The notes beneath the pieces are model-generated. The model made no database searches and was not told the DNA's origin. It saw nothing but the letters and a program-made list of their open reading frames with translations. A stretch of 32,785 bases of DNA, from assembly GCA_029060025.1 (NCBI GenBank), contig JAIDUV010000024.1, positions 1 through 32,785 on the forward strand, in the 5' to 3' direction. This DNA comes from Clostridia bacterium (GTDB lineage Bacteria; Bacillota; Clostridia; Christensenellales; UBA3700). Each line of letters starts with the position of its first letter. The stretch's first letter is position 1. Made by a program: the position numbers and the translations under genes. Positions 16,374 through 24,274 of the stretch are shown here, in pieces.

Positions 16374-16391
16374 TAGTTAAAATTTTAACAA
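16374..16391. promoter_or_regulatory. Second Rex-like site at the end of pflA
   Basis: TAGTTAAAATTTTAACAA matches the same consensus except at the second base. It overlaps the pflA stop codon, 70 bp upstream of the perfect site. It could aid cooperative binding or be chance in AT-rich sequence. Confidence 0.5.
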
Positions 16392-17062
16392 ATACCCAAT
16401 ATACTGTAGGCTCTTTGCAAATCTGCCTTATTTCCTTCTCGGTATTTTTCATAAGGAAAAGGCTTATTCAATCTGTCGTATTTGCTTTCGCAAAGTTTGC
16501 GGAATGCCAAGAATTTGACTTCTTTGATACAGGAATACTTGTCTTTTATCTCCTTAAGCGTCTGCAATTTCTCCTCTGTGTCGTTGAGCGTAGGCACAAG
16601 CACGTTGGTCATTGTGACAAACTTATCTTTTGACTGACAGATATCCAAAAACTCAAAAACCTTTGAATTTATCTCTTGCTCTTGATTTTTTATATCAAGC
16701 CTTATGCCGTCGCTAACCGCTATAAGTTCTGTGTCGCAGATAAGCCCATTAGTCTCTATGATTACGCTGATATTCTCTTCGTGTAACGCCGCGATAAGTC
16801 CTTTGCAAAAGTCGGCTTGCAAAAACGGCTCGCCACCCGATAAGGTGACGCCGCCGTTCTTAATATAACTTTTATATCTTTTAATTCTTGATACGAGATC
16901 GGACAAAGTTACTTCAATGCCCTTTTCCGTCCAAGTCTCTGGGTTGTGGCAAAAACCGCAACGCATATTGCATCCGGTGAAAAACACCACGCAACGCAAG
17001 CCCTTGCCGTCTACCGCCGAGCCGTTGTATACAGAATCTATTCTCGCCTTACATCTCTCCAT
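16385..17062 (-). CDS. pflA: Pyruvate formate-lyase activating enzyme (radical SAM)
   Basis: 225 residues. This cytoplasmic radical SAM enzyme creates the glycyl radical on PflB. The CxxxCxxC iron-sulfur motif is visible as [14 protein letters not shown] at about 31, followed by the [13 protein letters not shown] motif at about 71 and IETNG at about 101. Length is slightly shorter than the usual 240-250 residues, with a compact N-terminus. The ATG at 17062 overlaps the 3' end of pflB by 14 bp, so translation is likely coupled. It is followed by 240 bp holding the two Rex-type sites and then adhE. Confidence 0.93.
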   Translation of the reverse strand: MERCKARIDSVYNGSAVDGKGLRCVVFFTGCNMRCGFCHNPETWTEKGIEVTLSDLVSRIKRYKSYIKNGGVTLSGGEPFLQADFCKGLIAALHEENISVIIETNGLICDTELIAVSDGIRLDIKNQEQEINSKVFEFLDICQSKDKFVTMTNVLVPTLNDTEEKLQTLKEIKDKYSCIKEVKFLAFRKLCESKYDRLNKPFPYEKYREGNKADLQRAYSILGIC

Positions 17063-19277
17063 GATAGGTTCTCTTCAAGACTTCAAGTTGTTGCGGTTTT
17101 GAAAGTTTGTGGAAGTTGACCGCATATCCGGATACACGTATTGTGATATTTGGGTACATCTCGGGATTTTCCATTGCCGCTACGAGTTTTGCCCTGTCAA
17201 GCACGTTGACGTTGAGGTGGTGACCGCCGTTTTCAAAATAGCCGTTGAGCATATCCGAAAGATTGGATACTCTCTTTTCCATATTCTCGCCAAGCGCGTT
17301 TGGCAAAATCGAGAAGGTATTGGAGATACCGTCTTGACAACAGTTGTACGGCAATTTAGATACCGAGTTGAGTGATGCCAACGCTCCGCAAGTCTCTCTG
17401 TTGTGCATTGGGTTTGCGCCCGGAGCAAACGGCTCGCCTTTCTTTCTGCCATCTGGAGTTGAGCCGGTCTTCTTGCCGTATACTACGTTGGACGTAATAG
17501 TCAAAGCAGAAAGCGTGTGAATTGAATCTCTATAAGTCGGAATTTTCTTTAATTCGTTGCTAAATCTCGTCAATACGTCTACCGCAATAGCGTCTACTCT
17601 GTCGTCGTCATTACCGTATTTGGGGAAATCGCCCTTGATTTCAAAGTCTTCGATAAGACCGCTCTCACCGTATATCGGAGTTACTTCTGCGTATTTGATT
17701 GCCGACAAAGAGTCTGCAATAACCGATAGACCCGCTACGCCGCACGCCATAAATCTCGTGACCTCAGTGTCGTGCAACGCCATCTGTATCTTCTCGTAAG
17801 CGTACTTGTCGTGCATTCTGTGAATTACGTTGAGCGTATTGATATAGAGTCTGCTCATCCAAGCGCAATACTTGTCAAACGCTTGCATTACTTCGTCATA
17901 GTTGAGTTTGCCCTTAAACTGTTTGCCCTCCGGCGCAACCTGCATACCGTAATTCTCATCCTTACCGCCGTTGAGCGTCAAAAGAAGAAGTTTTGCAAGG
18001 TTACATCTAGCGCCAAAGAATTGCATTTGCTTGCCCACTTGCATTGCAGATACGCAACAAGCAATGGCATAATCGTCTCCGTACATAGGACGCATCAAAT
18101 CGTCATTCTCGTACTGTATGGAATCTGTGTCAATAGATACTTGAGCGCAGAATTTCTTGAAGTTGTCGGGCAAATTATCAGACCAAAGTATCGTCAAATT
18201 GGGCTCGGGAGCGCTACCCAAAGTATAGAGTGTGTTGAGCATTCTGAAAGAGTTCTTCGTGACGAGCGTTCTGCCGTCGTTAGACATACCGCCTACGCTC
18301 TCCGTCGTCCAGGTCGGGTCTCCGCCGAAAAGGTCGTTGTATTCGGGAGTACGCAACTGTCTCGAAAGACGAAGTTTGATTACAAAGTCGTCCATAAGTT
18401 CTTGCGCTTGCTCTTCTGTCAAAATACCTCTCTCAAGATCTCTTTGAATATATATATCAAGGAAAGTAGAAGTTCTGCCAAGGCTCATTGCCGCGCCGTT
18501 CTGCTCCTTGATTGCAGCCAAGTAGCCGAAATACAGCCACTGAATTGCCTCTTTTGCGGTGTTTGCCGGTTGAGAAATGTCAAAACCGTACTTTTGAGCC
18601 ATCCCCTTCAACTCTTCGAGCGCCTTGATCTGTTGATGCAACTCTTCAAGACACTTGATATTTTCTTCCGACATATCATTCTTGCCGTATCTTACCTTGT
18701 CGGCTTTCTTTTGCTCAATAAGATAATCCACGCCGTAAAGCGCAACTCTTCTGTAGTCGCCTATTATACGGCCTCTGCCGTAAGCGTCGGGAAGTCCGGT
18801 GAGAATACCCACTTTTCTTGCCGCTCTCATTTCGTCGGTATATACGCTGAATACGCCGTCGTTGTGAGTGGTAGAATACTTGAAGTTTTCTTCAATCTCG
18901 TCGGAAAGTTTATATCCGTAAGCCTCGCAAGCCTGTCTTGCCATACGAATACCGCCAAAGGGATTGACTCCTCTCTTCAAAGGCTCGTCAGTCTGGAAGC
19001 CGACGATTATATCAAGATTTTTATCAATATATCCTGCATCATAAGCCAAAAGTCCCGACACGCGTTTTGTATCCACGTCGAGCACTCCGCCCTTGTCCAT
19101 CTCCTTTTTGAGGAGTTTGTTGACTTTGTCCATTACTTTTTTGGTACGCTCGGTAGGTCCTGCCAAGAAAGATTTGTCTCCGTCATAGGGAGTGTAGTTG
19201 AGATTGATAAAATCTCTTACTGCTATCTGCTCTTGCCAAGCGCCTTCTTTAAAGCCGTTCCATTGTTCAAATTTCAT
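17049..19277 (-). CDS. pflB: Pyruvate formate-lyase (formate C-acetyltransferase)
   Basis: 742 residues. It splits pyruvate plus CoA into acetyl-CoA and formate in anaerobic metabolism. The catalytic Cys pair is in [13 protein letters not shown] at about 400, and the glycyl-radical site is in [12 protein letters not shown] near the C-terminus (about residue 716). Other hallmarks are [16 protein letters not shown] at about 168 and [22 protein letters not shown]-type sequence (here [18 protein letters not shown]) near 610. Length is normal for the true PFL subfamily rather than diol dehydratase or choline lyase members. Start ATG 19277 has AAAGGAG seven bases upstream. A strong promoter (19321-19349) and a 12-bp dyad (19296-19307) lie upstream. 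Confidence 0.97.
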   Translation of the reverse strand: MKFEQWNGFKEGAWQEQIAVRDFINLNYTPYDGDKSFLAGPTERTKKVMDKVNKLLKKEMDKGGVLDVDTKRVSGLLAYDAGYIDKNLDIIVGFQTDEPLKRGVNPFGGIRMARQACEAYGYKLSDEIEENFKYSTTHNDGVFSVYTDEMRAARKVGILTGLPDAYGRGRIIGDYRRVALYGVDYLIEQKKADKVRYGKNDMSEENIKCLEELHQQIKALEELKGMAQKYGFDISQPANTAKEAIQWLYFGYLAAIKEQNGAAMSLGRTSTFLDIYIQRDLERGILTEEQAQELMDDFVIKLRLSRQLRTPEYNDLFGGDPTWTTESVGGMSNDGRTLVTKNSFRMLNTLYTLGSAPEPNLTILWSDNLPDNFKKFCAQVSIDTDSIQYENDDLMRPMYGDDYAIACCVSAMQVGKQMQFFGARCNLAKLLLLTLNGGKDENYGMQVAPEGKQFKGKLNYDEVMQAFDKYCAWMSRLYINTLNVIHRMHDKYAYEKIQMALHDTEVTRFMACGVAGLSVIADSLSAIKYAEVTPIYGESGLIEDFEIKGDFPKYGNDDDRVDAIAVDVLTRFSNELKKIPTYRDSIHTLSALTITSNVVYGKKTGSTPDGRKKGEPFAPGANPMHNRETCGALASLNSVSKLPYNCCQDGISNTFSILPNALGENMEKRVSNLSDMLNGYFENGGHHLNVNVLDRAKLVAAMENPEMYPNITIRVSGYAVNFHKLSKPQQLEVLKRTYHGEM

Positions 19278-19295
19278 TGTGATTCTCCTTTATCA

Positions 19296-19307
19296 ACAAT
19301 ATATTGT
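19296..19307. promoter_or_regulatory. Dyad between the pflB promoter and start codon, possible operator
   Basis: ACAATATATTGT is a perfect 12-bp palindrome in the leader, about 14 bases downstream of the -10 box, the position of a roadblock or repressor site. It is not a Rex consensus. The regulator is unknown. Confidence 0.4.
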
Positions 19308-19320
19308 GTTATGCTCTTAA

Positions 19321-19349
19321 AGTATAGGCAAAATATAGTGCTTTGTCAA
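19321..19349 (-). promoter_or_regulatory. Promoter of pflB
   Basis: Minus strand TTGACA (19344-19349), 17-bp spacer, TATACT (19321-19326), about 45 bp upstream of the pflB start. Confidence 0.88.
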
Positions 19350-19527
19350 ATGCTTTTTACTCACTTGAGGTAAATATTTTATTTAATTTTTTTACCAACA
19401 ATTTCTACCCATATCTTCTTTCAATAGTATGCTCCGCAAAAGAAAGTAATTGCAAAAATAGTCGATACAAATTATGGGAATTAAAAAGAAATAATATTTA
19501 ATAGAAAGAAAATTTAAAATCAATATA

Positions 19528-19881
19528 TTATTTAAGTTTATCCACTGCCCTATCGTAAGACATATCCGCCAACTTCAAAAGCAGTTCGTCAGAAACATCG
19601 TCGATATACGCAGTGCTCTTATATTTTGCTTGCACCGGCGGACAGTGCCAACCTCGCGTAATAGCGTCGAGGAATTCCATACGCAAAGTCAACGCAGTGT
19701 CCGCATCGGTTGAAAACGTAAAAATCTCCTTGCCGCCAAGGGTATAAAACTCCGCGAATATTCTCGCTTTGTCTTTATCCGCCGACTTTACCTTCACCAC
19801 CGGATAATCGTCGGTAAAAGGATAATCAATATAAGCGCCGTCCTTGGCAAGGCAATACTCCATAAGTTCTTTTGTACTCAT
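19528..19881 (-). CDS. MmcQ/YjbR family protein
   Basis: 117 residues. The sequence fits the MmcQ/YjbR family (double-wing fold resembling type IV secretion chaperones and DNA-binding proteins; function not established): ELMEYCLAKDGAYIDYPFTDDYPVVKV at the N-terminus, then FAEFYTLGGKEIFTFSTDADTALTLR, the conserved TRGWHCPPVQAKYKSTAYID centre and the C-terminal helix ELLLKLADMSYDRAVDKL. Small, single-domain and cytoplasmic. Start ATG 19881 has AGGGGGA a few bases upstream (19885-19891). It follows the 19897 membrane protein gene by 15 bp and probably shares its transcript with lysK. No clear terminator is visible in the AT-rich 250 bp that follow. Confidence 0.88.
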   Translation of the reverse strand: MSTKELMEYCLAKDGAYIDYPFTDDYPVVKVKSADKDKARIFAEFYTLGGKEIFTFSTDADTALTLRMEFLDAITRGWHCPPVQAKYKSTAYIDDVSDELLLKLADMSYDRAVDKLK

Positions 19882-19896
19882 ATATCCCCCTATATA

Positions 19897-20871
19897 TTAT
19901 GCCGCTCCAATATCGTTCTCACCGTCCGCCGAATTTATCTTGTTCAAAAAATCTGTGCGTTTTGCCACTATCTTGCGTTTGATTAGTCCTCTTTTTATCA
20001 AATCAACGGTACCCTCGTAAGGCAGATAGTAATCGATATCTTCTCTGTTCTTTATTGGTTTTGCATCGTACTCTTGTAATATGATATCTATAAGTTCTTT
20101 GGCGTAAGCCACTCTTCTGTTGCTTTTAATACGGTATAGACACGGCGTATCTTTGCAACTAGACAAGTCCGCAAGGTCTTCGATTTTGTACTTGGTATCT
20201 TGACAGGAGAGCGGAATTATCGCAAGAAAAATGCAAAGCGTCTTGCCTTTTATCGCAAGTCTTGCAAAGCAATCCCTGCCAATGCGAAAACTCTCTCTCC
20301 CCCAACTTGTCCTTGCGTGGACTTTTCTGAAAGACAAAAGGTAATTCTTTAATTCCGAATACCATTCTTTGACTTCGTCGTCGGATTGAATAAGTTTTGC
20401 AGTAAAACTTTTGTCGTATCTCACGCCCATCTCGCCTGTCTCGTCTTCGTCAGGCATAACCAGCGCTATTCCCTCGCGTAAGACTTGCGCCGTGGAAGTC
20501 GAGTCTTCCTGCGTCTGCAAATCTTCAATAGGCAAAACGTCTTCGTTAGTCTCGGCTAACGGCTCTTGACTAGTCTGCAAAGAGTCAACCTCTTCGACCA
20601 TCGTCTCGTTTGAGACCGTATATACCGGCAACAACTCAATACGCGGTCTCTCTACCGCGCCGTCGCGCTCTTGAACCTCGTCTTCCTCTTGCTCTTCTTC
20701 TGTATTTCCGCCGCGAATATCACCGGCAAATTCCCATACCAGAAAGACAAGAAGCAACGCCATCAAAATAGACAGCATAATAAGCAGTCCTGTGACGGCG
20801 TCTTTGCTAAGCCAACCAAAAAGCCGTTGGCTCAATTGAACAAAATCATTCCAAGTAACTGCAGTGATAAT
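19897..20871 (-). CDS. Membrane protein with an uncharacterised C-terminal domain
   Basis: About 324 residues if started at the ATT at 20871, or 312 from the TTG at 20835. There is one membrane span (TGLLIMLSILMALLLVFLVWEF), then a long acidic, low-complexity linker, then a globular domain of about 115 residues (numbered from TTG, 140-255): KSFTAKLIQSDDEVKEWYSELKN, SWGRESFRIG, LAIKGKTLCIFLAI, CLYRIKSNRRVAYAKELI. I have seen this domain in many hypothetical proteins of gut Bacillota, but no function is known to me. A related sequence ends the 1704-residue protein at 24275. A YYLPYEGTVDLIKRGLIKRK motif follows. Start is uncertain: TTG 20835 lacks a ribosome site, while GGAGGG sits upstream of in-frame ATT codons (see findings). 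Confidence 0.72.
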   Translation of the reverse strand: MITAVTWNDFVQLSQRLFGWLSKDAVTGLLIMLSILMALLLVFLVWEFAGDIRGGNTEEEQEEDEVQERDGAVERPRIELLPVYTVSNETMVEEVDSLQTSQEPLAETNEDVLPIEDLQTQEDSTSTAQVLREGIALVMPDEDETGEMGVRYDKSFTAKLIQSDDEVKEWYSELKNYLLSFRKVHARTSWGRESFRIGRDCFARLAIKGKTLCIFLAIIPLSCQDTKYKIEDLADLSSCKDTPCLYRIKSNRRVAYAKELIDIILQEYDAKPIKNREDIDYYLPYEGTVDLIKRGLIKRKIVAKRTDFLNKINSADGENDIGAA

Positions 20872-20877
20872 AATTTA

Positions 20878-20884
20878 TCCCTCC
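20878..20884 (-). promoter_or_regulatory. Ribosome-binding site without a standard start codon nearby
   Basis: GGAGGGA on the minus strand lies 4 to 10 bases upstream of the in-frame codons ATT (20874), ATT (20871) and ATC (20868). There is no ATG, GTG or TTG in frame at proper distance; the open frame begins right after a TAA at 20877-20875. Confidence 0.45.
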
Positions 20885-20935
20885 ACCGACCTGATAGGTC
20901 AACTCACTCCGACTTGTTCTCTTAAGTATTTAGGT

Positions 20936-22960
20936 TTATTTTATCGCAGTACCCTCCGGTACTATATCGTCTACGAATATCACTTGACAGCCGCAAGCGT
21001 TGTTGGTAGCGGCAACAAGCATACCGTTGCTCGTCACGCCGGTAATTCTCACAGGTTTGAGATTTGCAACGACGAGTATCTTCTTACCGACAAGTTGCTC
21101 GGGTGTGTAATAATGCTTGATAGACGACACTATCACTCTTTCGCCCTCTCCGTCAAATAGCGTCAACTTGTAGCAATTGTGCGACTTGCGAATCTCTTGA
21201 CACTTGAGTATCTTGCATACTCTCATATCGACTTTTTCAAAGTCTGCAAGTTCAATCTCTTGCTTGATGGGAGCAACCGGATCAGGTTCGCCGTATTCGA
21301 CTTTGTTCTCTTCTACGACTTCTTCCACAACTTTTTCCGCTTCCTCTTCTTCCTTTGTCTTCGGATAGGAGAAATCAAGCAACGGCAGATAGTTTGCCGA
21401 GTCGATAGCGTAAAGGAATAGATAAAGTCTCGGCCCTTTCTCTTTGTCTATTAACAACTTATATACGTTTTTGAAGAAAGCGCCTTGGCAAGCCTTGAGT
21501 TCTTTATCTTCAGTCGTAAGTCCGCGCACTCTCTTGGGAATGGCGTACAACTCCGTCTGCAATTCGCCAAGATCATAAGTAGAATGTTTGAGATAATCAT
21601 ACAACTGCGTAATCTCTTGCTTTTCCTGCTCGTTGAACGCATTATATACGTCCCAATTACGCGTCGTACGCAATTTGTTCATATCCTTTGGCGAACACTT
21701 TTCAAGCCAATACTTTGCTCTTTCCAATCTATCCTTAAACTCTTCGTACTTAAACGGCGTTCCAATCTTTTCAAAGACTATCTCAAGCATCTTGAGATTG
21801 AAGTTGACGACGGAACCGAGTTGGACTATAAGTCCCATTGGCACCGGAGAAAGTTCTCTGCCTTCTACTGTAACAAGGTCCATAATTGACTTCGTCTTTT
21901 CGTCGGCAGTGCCGTTTTTGACGTCGTTGTACATCTTGTCAAACTCAAAGTACTGTCTCAATATGCCGTCGTCAAGGCAGAAATTGAAAGCCTTGAGCGG
22001 CTCGTTGCGGGAATACAGCCACAACAATACTTCGGGTTGGTACAACTTGAGAAGAGTCTCGGGGGTGAGATTGAGACCGCTTGATCCACTCATCTTGCCC
22101 GTCGACGCGCTCGCGTCACTTATTCCTATAAATTCATAGCCTTGGAATATAGGAGCGTCATATCCGAAGATTTGCTTTGAGATATGCTTTGAAGTGTCGT
22201 AACTTCCGTTGATACTTGCGTGATCCTTGCCGCCCGGCTCGAAGTCAACGCCCTCATAGCACCAACGCATAGGCCAATCTATCTTCCAAGCAAGTTTGCA
22301 GTTGAAGTCTTTCGTGAAATCAAAGTGTCCCGAAAAACCGCACTTACAACTGTACTCCGCCTTTGTACAGTCGTCTGAAAGACTGTCTATCTTGGTAGTA
22401 TCTCTTCCGCACTTTGGACAATAAATGCTGACAGGATAATAAGCCTCGCGCTCTCCCTCCTGCGCATCTTGCGTACGGTGAGAATCTATGATGTCGAATA
22501 TCTCTCCTCTCTTTTTGAGAGCAAGCAAAACGTAATCTTTGTATTTGCCCGATCTATACATCTCTGCTTGATGACGGAATTCCATCTGTATGCCAAACTT
22601 ATGGAGCGAAGCCTCGAATTCTTTTTCAAAGTACTCCGCATAGTTCTTAGCATCACTGTTTGGAAAGGGATTTGGTACGTCAACGTAAGGACAGCCGATA
22701 TACTTTTCCATATCGTCGTTTACCTTCGCCACGTTGACAGGCACTTTTCTCATTCTGTCAAATTCATCCCAGGAGAAAAGCAACTTTGCCTTTTTGCCCA
22801 TCTTGCGAAGCGATCTGGCGACGAAGTAACTCGTGGCAATGTCTCTGAAGTTGCCGATATGAATAGATCCAGACGGACTTATTCCCGCCGCGCACACGTA
22901 TTCTTCCTTATTTGGATTTCTTTGTATTATCTTTTGCGCTATAGATTCCGCCCAATGCAT
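20936..22960 (-). CDS. lysK: Class I lysyl-tRNA synthetase with C-terminal tRNA-binding domain
   Basis: 674 residues. It charges tRNA(Lys) with lysine. The class I LysRS start is unmistakable: MHWAESIAQKII, then VCAAGISPSGSIHIGNFRDI (HIGH box as HIGN, about 25-44), LLFSWDEFDRMRKVPVNV, a zinc-type cluster CPKCGRD...CKCGF at about 190-217, the WPMRWCYEGVDFEPGGKDH motif and the KMSKS equivalent KMSGSSG at about 290. Residues about 565-674 form an extra Trbp111/EMAPII-like tRNA-binding domain (FEKVDMRVCKILKCQEI, VSSIKHYYTPEQLVGKKILVVANL, GMLVAA), as normally found on MetRS or PheRS beta. An acidic linker joins it to the core. This domain might cause misannotation as MetRS, but the catalytic core is LysRS. 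ATG 22960 follows AGAGGTG. Confidence 0.93.
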   Translation of the reverse strand: MHWAESIAQKIIQRNPNKEEYVCAAGISPSGSIHIGNFRDIATSYFVARSLRKMGKKAKLLFSWDEFDRMRKVPVNVAKVNDDMEKYIGCPYVDVPNPFPNSDAKNYAEYFEKEFEASLHKFGIQMEFRHQAEMYRSGKYKDYVLLALKKRGEIFDIIDSHRTQDAQEGEREAYYPVSIYCPKCGRDTTKIDSLSDDCTKAEYSCKCGFSGHFDFTKDFNCKLAWKIDWPMRWCYEGVDFEPGGKDHASINGSYDTSKHISKQIFGYDAPIFQGYEFIGISDASASTGKMSGSSGLNLTPETLLKLYQPEVLLWLYSRNEPLKAFNFCLDDGILRQYFEFDKMYNDVKNGTADEKTKSIMDLVTVEGRELSPVPMGLIVQLGSVVNFNLKMLEIVFEKIGTPFKYEEFKDRLERAKYWLEKCSPKDMNKLRTTRNWDVYNAFNEQEKQEITQLYDYLKHSTYDLGELQTELYAIPKRVRGLTTEDKELKACQGAFFKNVYKLLIDKEKGPRLYLFLYAIDSANYLPLLDFSYPKTKEEEEAEKVVEEVVEENKVEYGEPDPVAPIKQEIELADFEKVDMRVCKILKCQEIRKSHNCYKLTLFDGEGERVIVSSIKHYYTPEQLVGKKILVVANLKPVRITGVTSNGMLVAATNNACGCQVIFVDDIVPEGTAIK

Positions 22961-23002
22961 AAATACACCTCTTTTTCGTTTGTTGTTATTTGTTTAGTTA
23001 AT

Positions 23003-23031
23003 ATTCTAACATACTTAACTGGCTTTTTCAA
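23003..23031 (-). promoter_or_regulatory. Promoter of lysK
   Basis: Minus strand TTGAAA (23026-23031), 17-bp spacer ending in TGT, TAGAAT (23003-23008), giving a leader of about 40 bases. The leader is too short for a T-box. Confidence 0.8.
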
Positions 23032-23081
23032 CTAAATATTATAAGCAATGACGCCCAATATTGCGAGTTTTGTCGGATTTG

Positions 23082-23927
23082 TTAGACTAAAGTCGATTGT
23101 GATTTGTCAAATCCCGCAGGGAATTTTTTGTTGCGATAGGCAATGGGAGGTATTCCCACTATCTTTTTGAAACATATAGAAAAATACTGTTGGTCGGAAA
23201 ACGACAGTTTTTGCGCAATATCGGCAATAGAAAGCGAACAATTGTCGAGATAAACCTTGGCGTATTCTATTTTGCGCTCCAAAAAATAATTGTACGGCGT
23301 GATTCCGAAAGCCTGCTTGAATATATGTATAATATGGTTTTTGGTATAGCCAAACTGCGCGCTGAGGCTCTCAAGTGAAAGTTCGCTCTCCACCATCATA
23401 TCCAAAGTGTCTTTGATCTGCATTGCAAGACTGACCTTTTTGGCAGAACTCGCACTGCCCCTTATTGCCGTAAATATCTCAAACAACTTGATAGACACGC
23501 CGTCGGTGAGTTTTTTGTAATTGTTCTTAAAATTCTTGAGGTAATACAAAATATCCCTAAAATAATTGCCCACATAACAATTGGAAAAAAGATAAGTGTC
23601 TTTTGGCAAATACATATCCACTATTTCTTCCATCAATCTTCCGTCAAACGCTACCCAAATCTTATGCCAACCGTTTTTCTTGTTGGAAGAATACTTATGT
23701 GAAATACCTTTCTGGAGAAAAAAGACGTCGCCGACCTTGGGATAGTAAGTCTTGCCGTTTATCTCCAATATTCCCTCACCGGAGATTATATACTCAAGCG
23801 CCATAATGTCCGAATTGATGCGCTCTACGTTGACGTTGTCTTCCTGCTGAGTCTCTCCAATCATTCTAATCTTAACAGGCGCGTCTTCGTCTATATAATT
23901 CGTAAAATTGATAAAAAATTCTGCCAT
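23082..23927 (-). CDS. AraC family transcriptional regulator
   Basis: 281 residues. The N-terminal half is a cupin-type sensor domain (ALEYIISGEGILEINGKTYYPKVGDVFFLQKGISHKY, about 42-80; the pattern G(x)5HxH-like metal or sugar pocket is only partly kept). The C-terminal half has two helix-turn-helix motifs of the AraC type: LSLESLSAQFGYTKNHIIHIFKQAFGITPYNYFLERKIEYAKVYL and LSIADIAQKLSFSDQQYFSICFKKIVGIPPIAYRN. Such proteins usually sense sugars and activate neighbouring glycan-use genes, but no such genes lie here, so the target is unknown. ATG 23927 was chosen over a TTG seven codons earlier because an AraC sensor normally begins near this point; the ribosome site (GGGATAAG) is poor. It sits between lysK and the giant surface gene on the same strand. 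Confidence 0.93.
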   Translation of the reverse strand: MAEFFINFTNYIDEDAPVKIRMIGETQQEDNVNVERINSDIMALEYIISGEGILEINGKTYYPKVGDVFFLQKGISHKYSSNKKNGWHKIWVAFDGRLMEEIVDMYLPKDTYLFSNCYVGNYFRDILYYLKNFKNNYKKLTDGVSIKLFEIFTAIRGSASSAKKVSLAMQIKDTLDMMVESELSLESLSAQFGYTKNHIIHIFKQAFGITPYNYFLERKIEYAKVYLDNCSLSIADIAQKLSFSDQQYFSICFKKIVGIPPIAYRNKKFPAGFDKSQSTLV

Positions 23928-24165
23928 AACACTTATCCCATATTGCAAATTTATATAATATCACTATATCACGCTTATTTGTAAATTGCAAATACTTTTT
24001 GTTTTTTGCTCAAAACACGTATTTTTTTTCATTTTAAATACTTTTTATAGCCTTTTTAGAAAAGATTATGTATTTACTTGAAAATTTTAAATTTATAAAA
24101 TATTAAGATTCTCAGACTATCATCATTGCGACAGTATGTCATAATGTTACCTCGCTTCTTTTTAA
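23928..24165. other. AT-rich intergenic region
   Basis: This stretch upstream of the AraC gene is very AT-rich and holds no open frame of note. It probably carries the AraC gene promoter (TATTAT-like boxes near the gene), but I cannot single out one. Confidence 0.5.
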
Positions 24166-24236
24166 TGTCACCTTGATCGTAGCGGAGAGATCTCATCTGC
24201 TTTATCCTGTCACCTCGAACGTAGTTGAGAGGTCTC
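24166..24236. repeat. Two tandem copies of a dispersed repeat
   Basis: TGTCACCTTGATCGTAGCGG (beginning at 24166, ending TCTC at 24194) and TGTCACCTCGAACGTAGTTG (24208-24236) are direct, 29-base near copies separated by 13 bases. They match the TGTCACCxTGAxCGxAG...GTCTC repeat type seen elsewhere in this window and in many bacterial genomes. Confidence 0.7.
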
Positions 24237-24240
24237 TAAT

Positions 24241-24274
24241 AGATAAATGGAACGCAAAAGCGTTCCATTTATCT
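24241..24274 (-). terminator. Strong stem-loop directly after the giant surface gene
   Basis: AGATAAATGGAACGC (24241-24255) and its exact complement (24260-24274) form a perfect 15-bp stem with a four-base loop, immediately touching the stop codon of the 24275 gene. On the minus strand no T-run follows, so it may act as a 3' stabiliser or a partial terminator. Confidence 0.75.

Noticed and set aside
17772-19373. A 533-codon plus-strand open frame opposite pflB
   Set aside because: It is the antisense shadow of the highly expressed pflB gene; its translation lacks domains and it has no promoter or ribosome site of its own.
20936-22960. Annotation as methionyl-tRNA synthetase on the strength of the C-terminal tRNA-binding domain
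   Set aside because: The catalytic core has the class I LysRS motifs (MHWAES start, SIHIGN, KMSGSSG, WPMRWCYEGVDFEPGGKDH).
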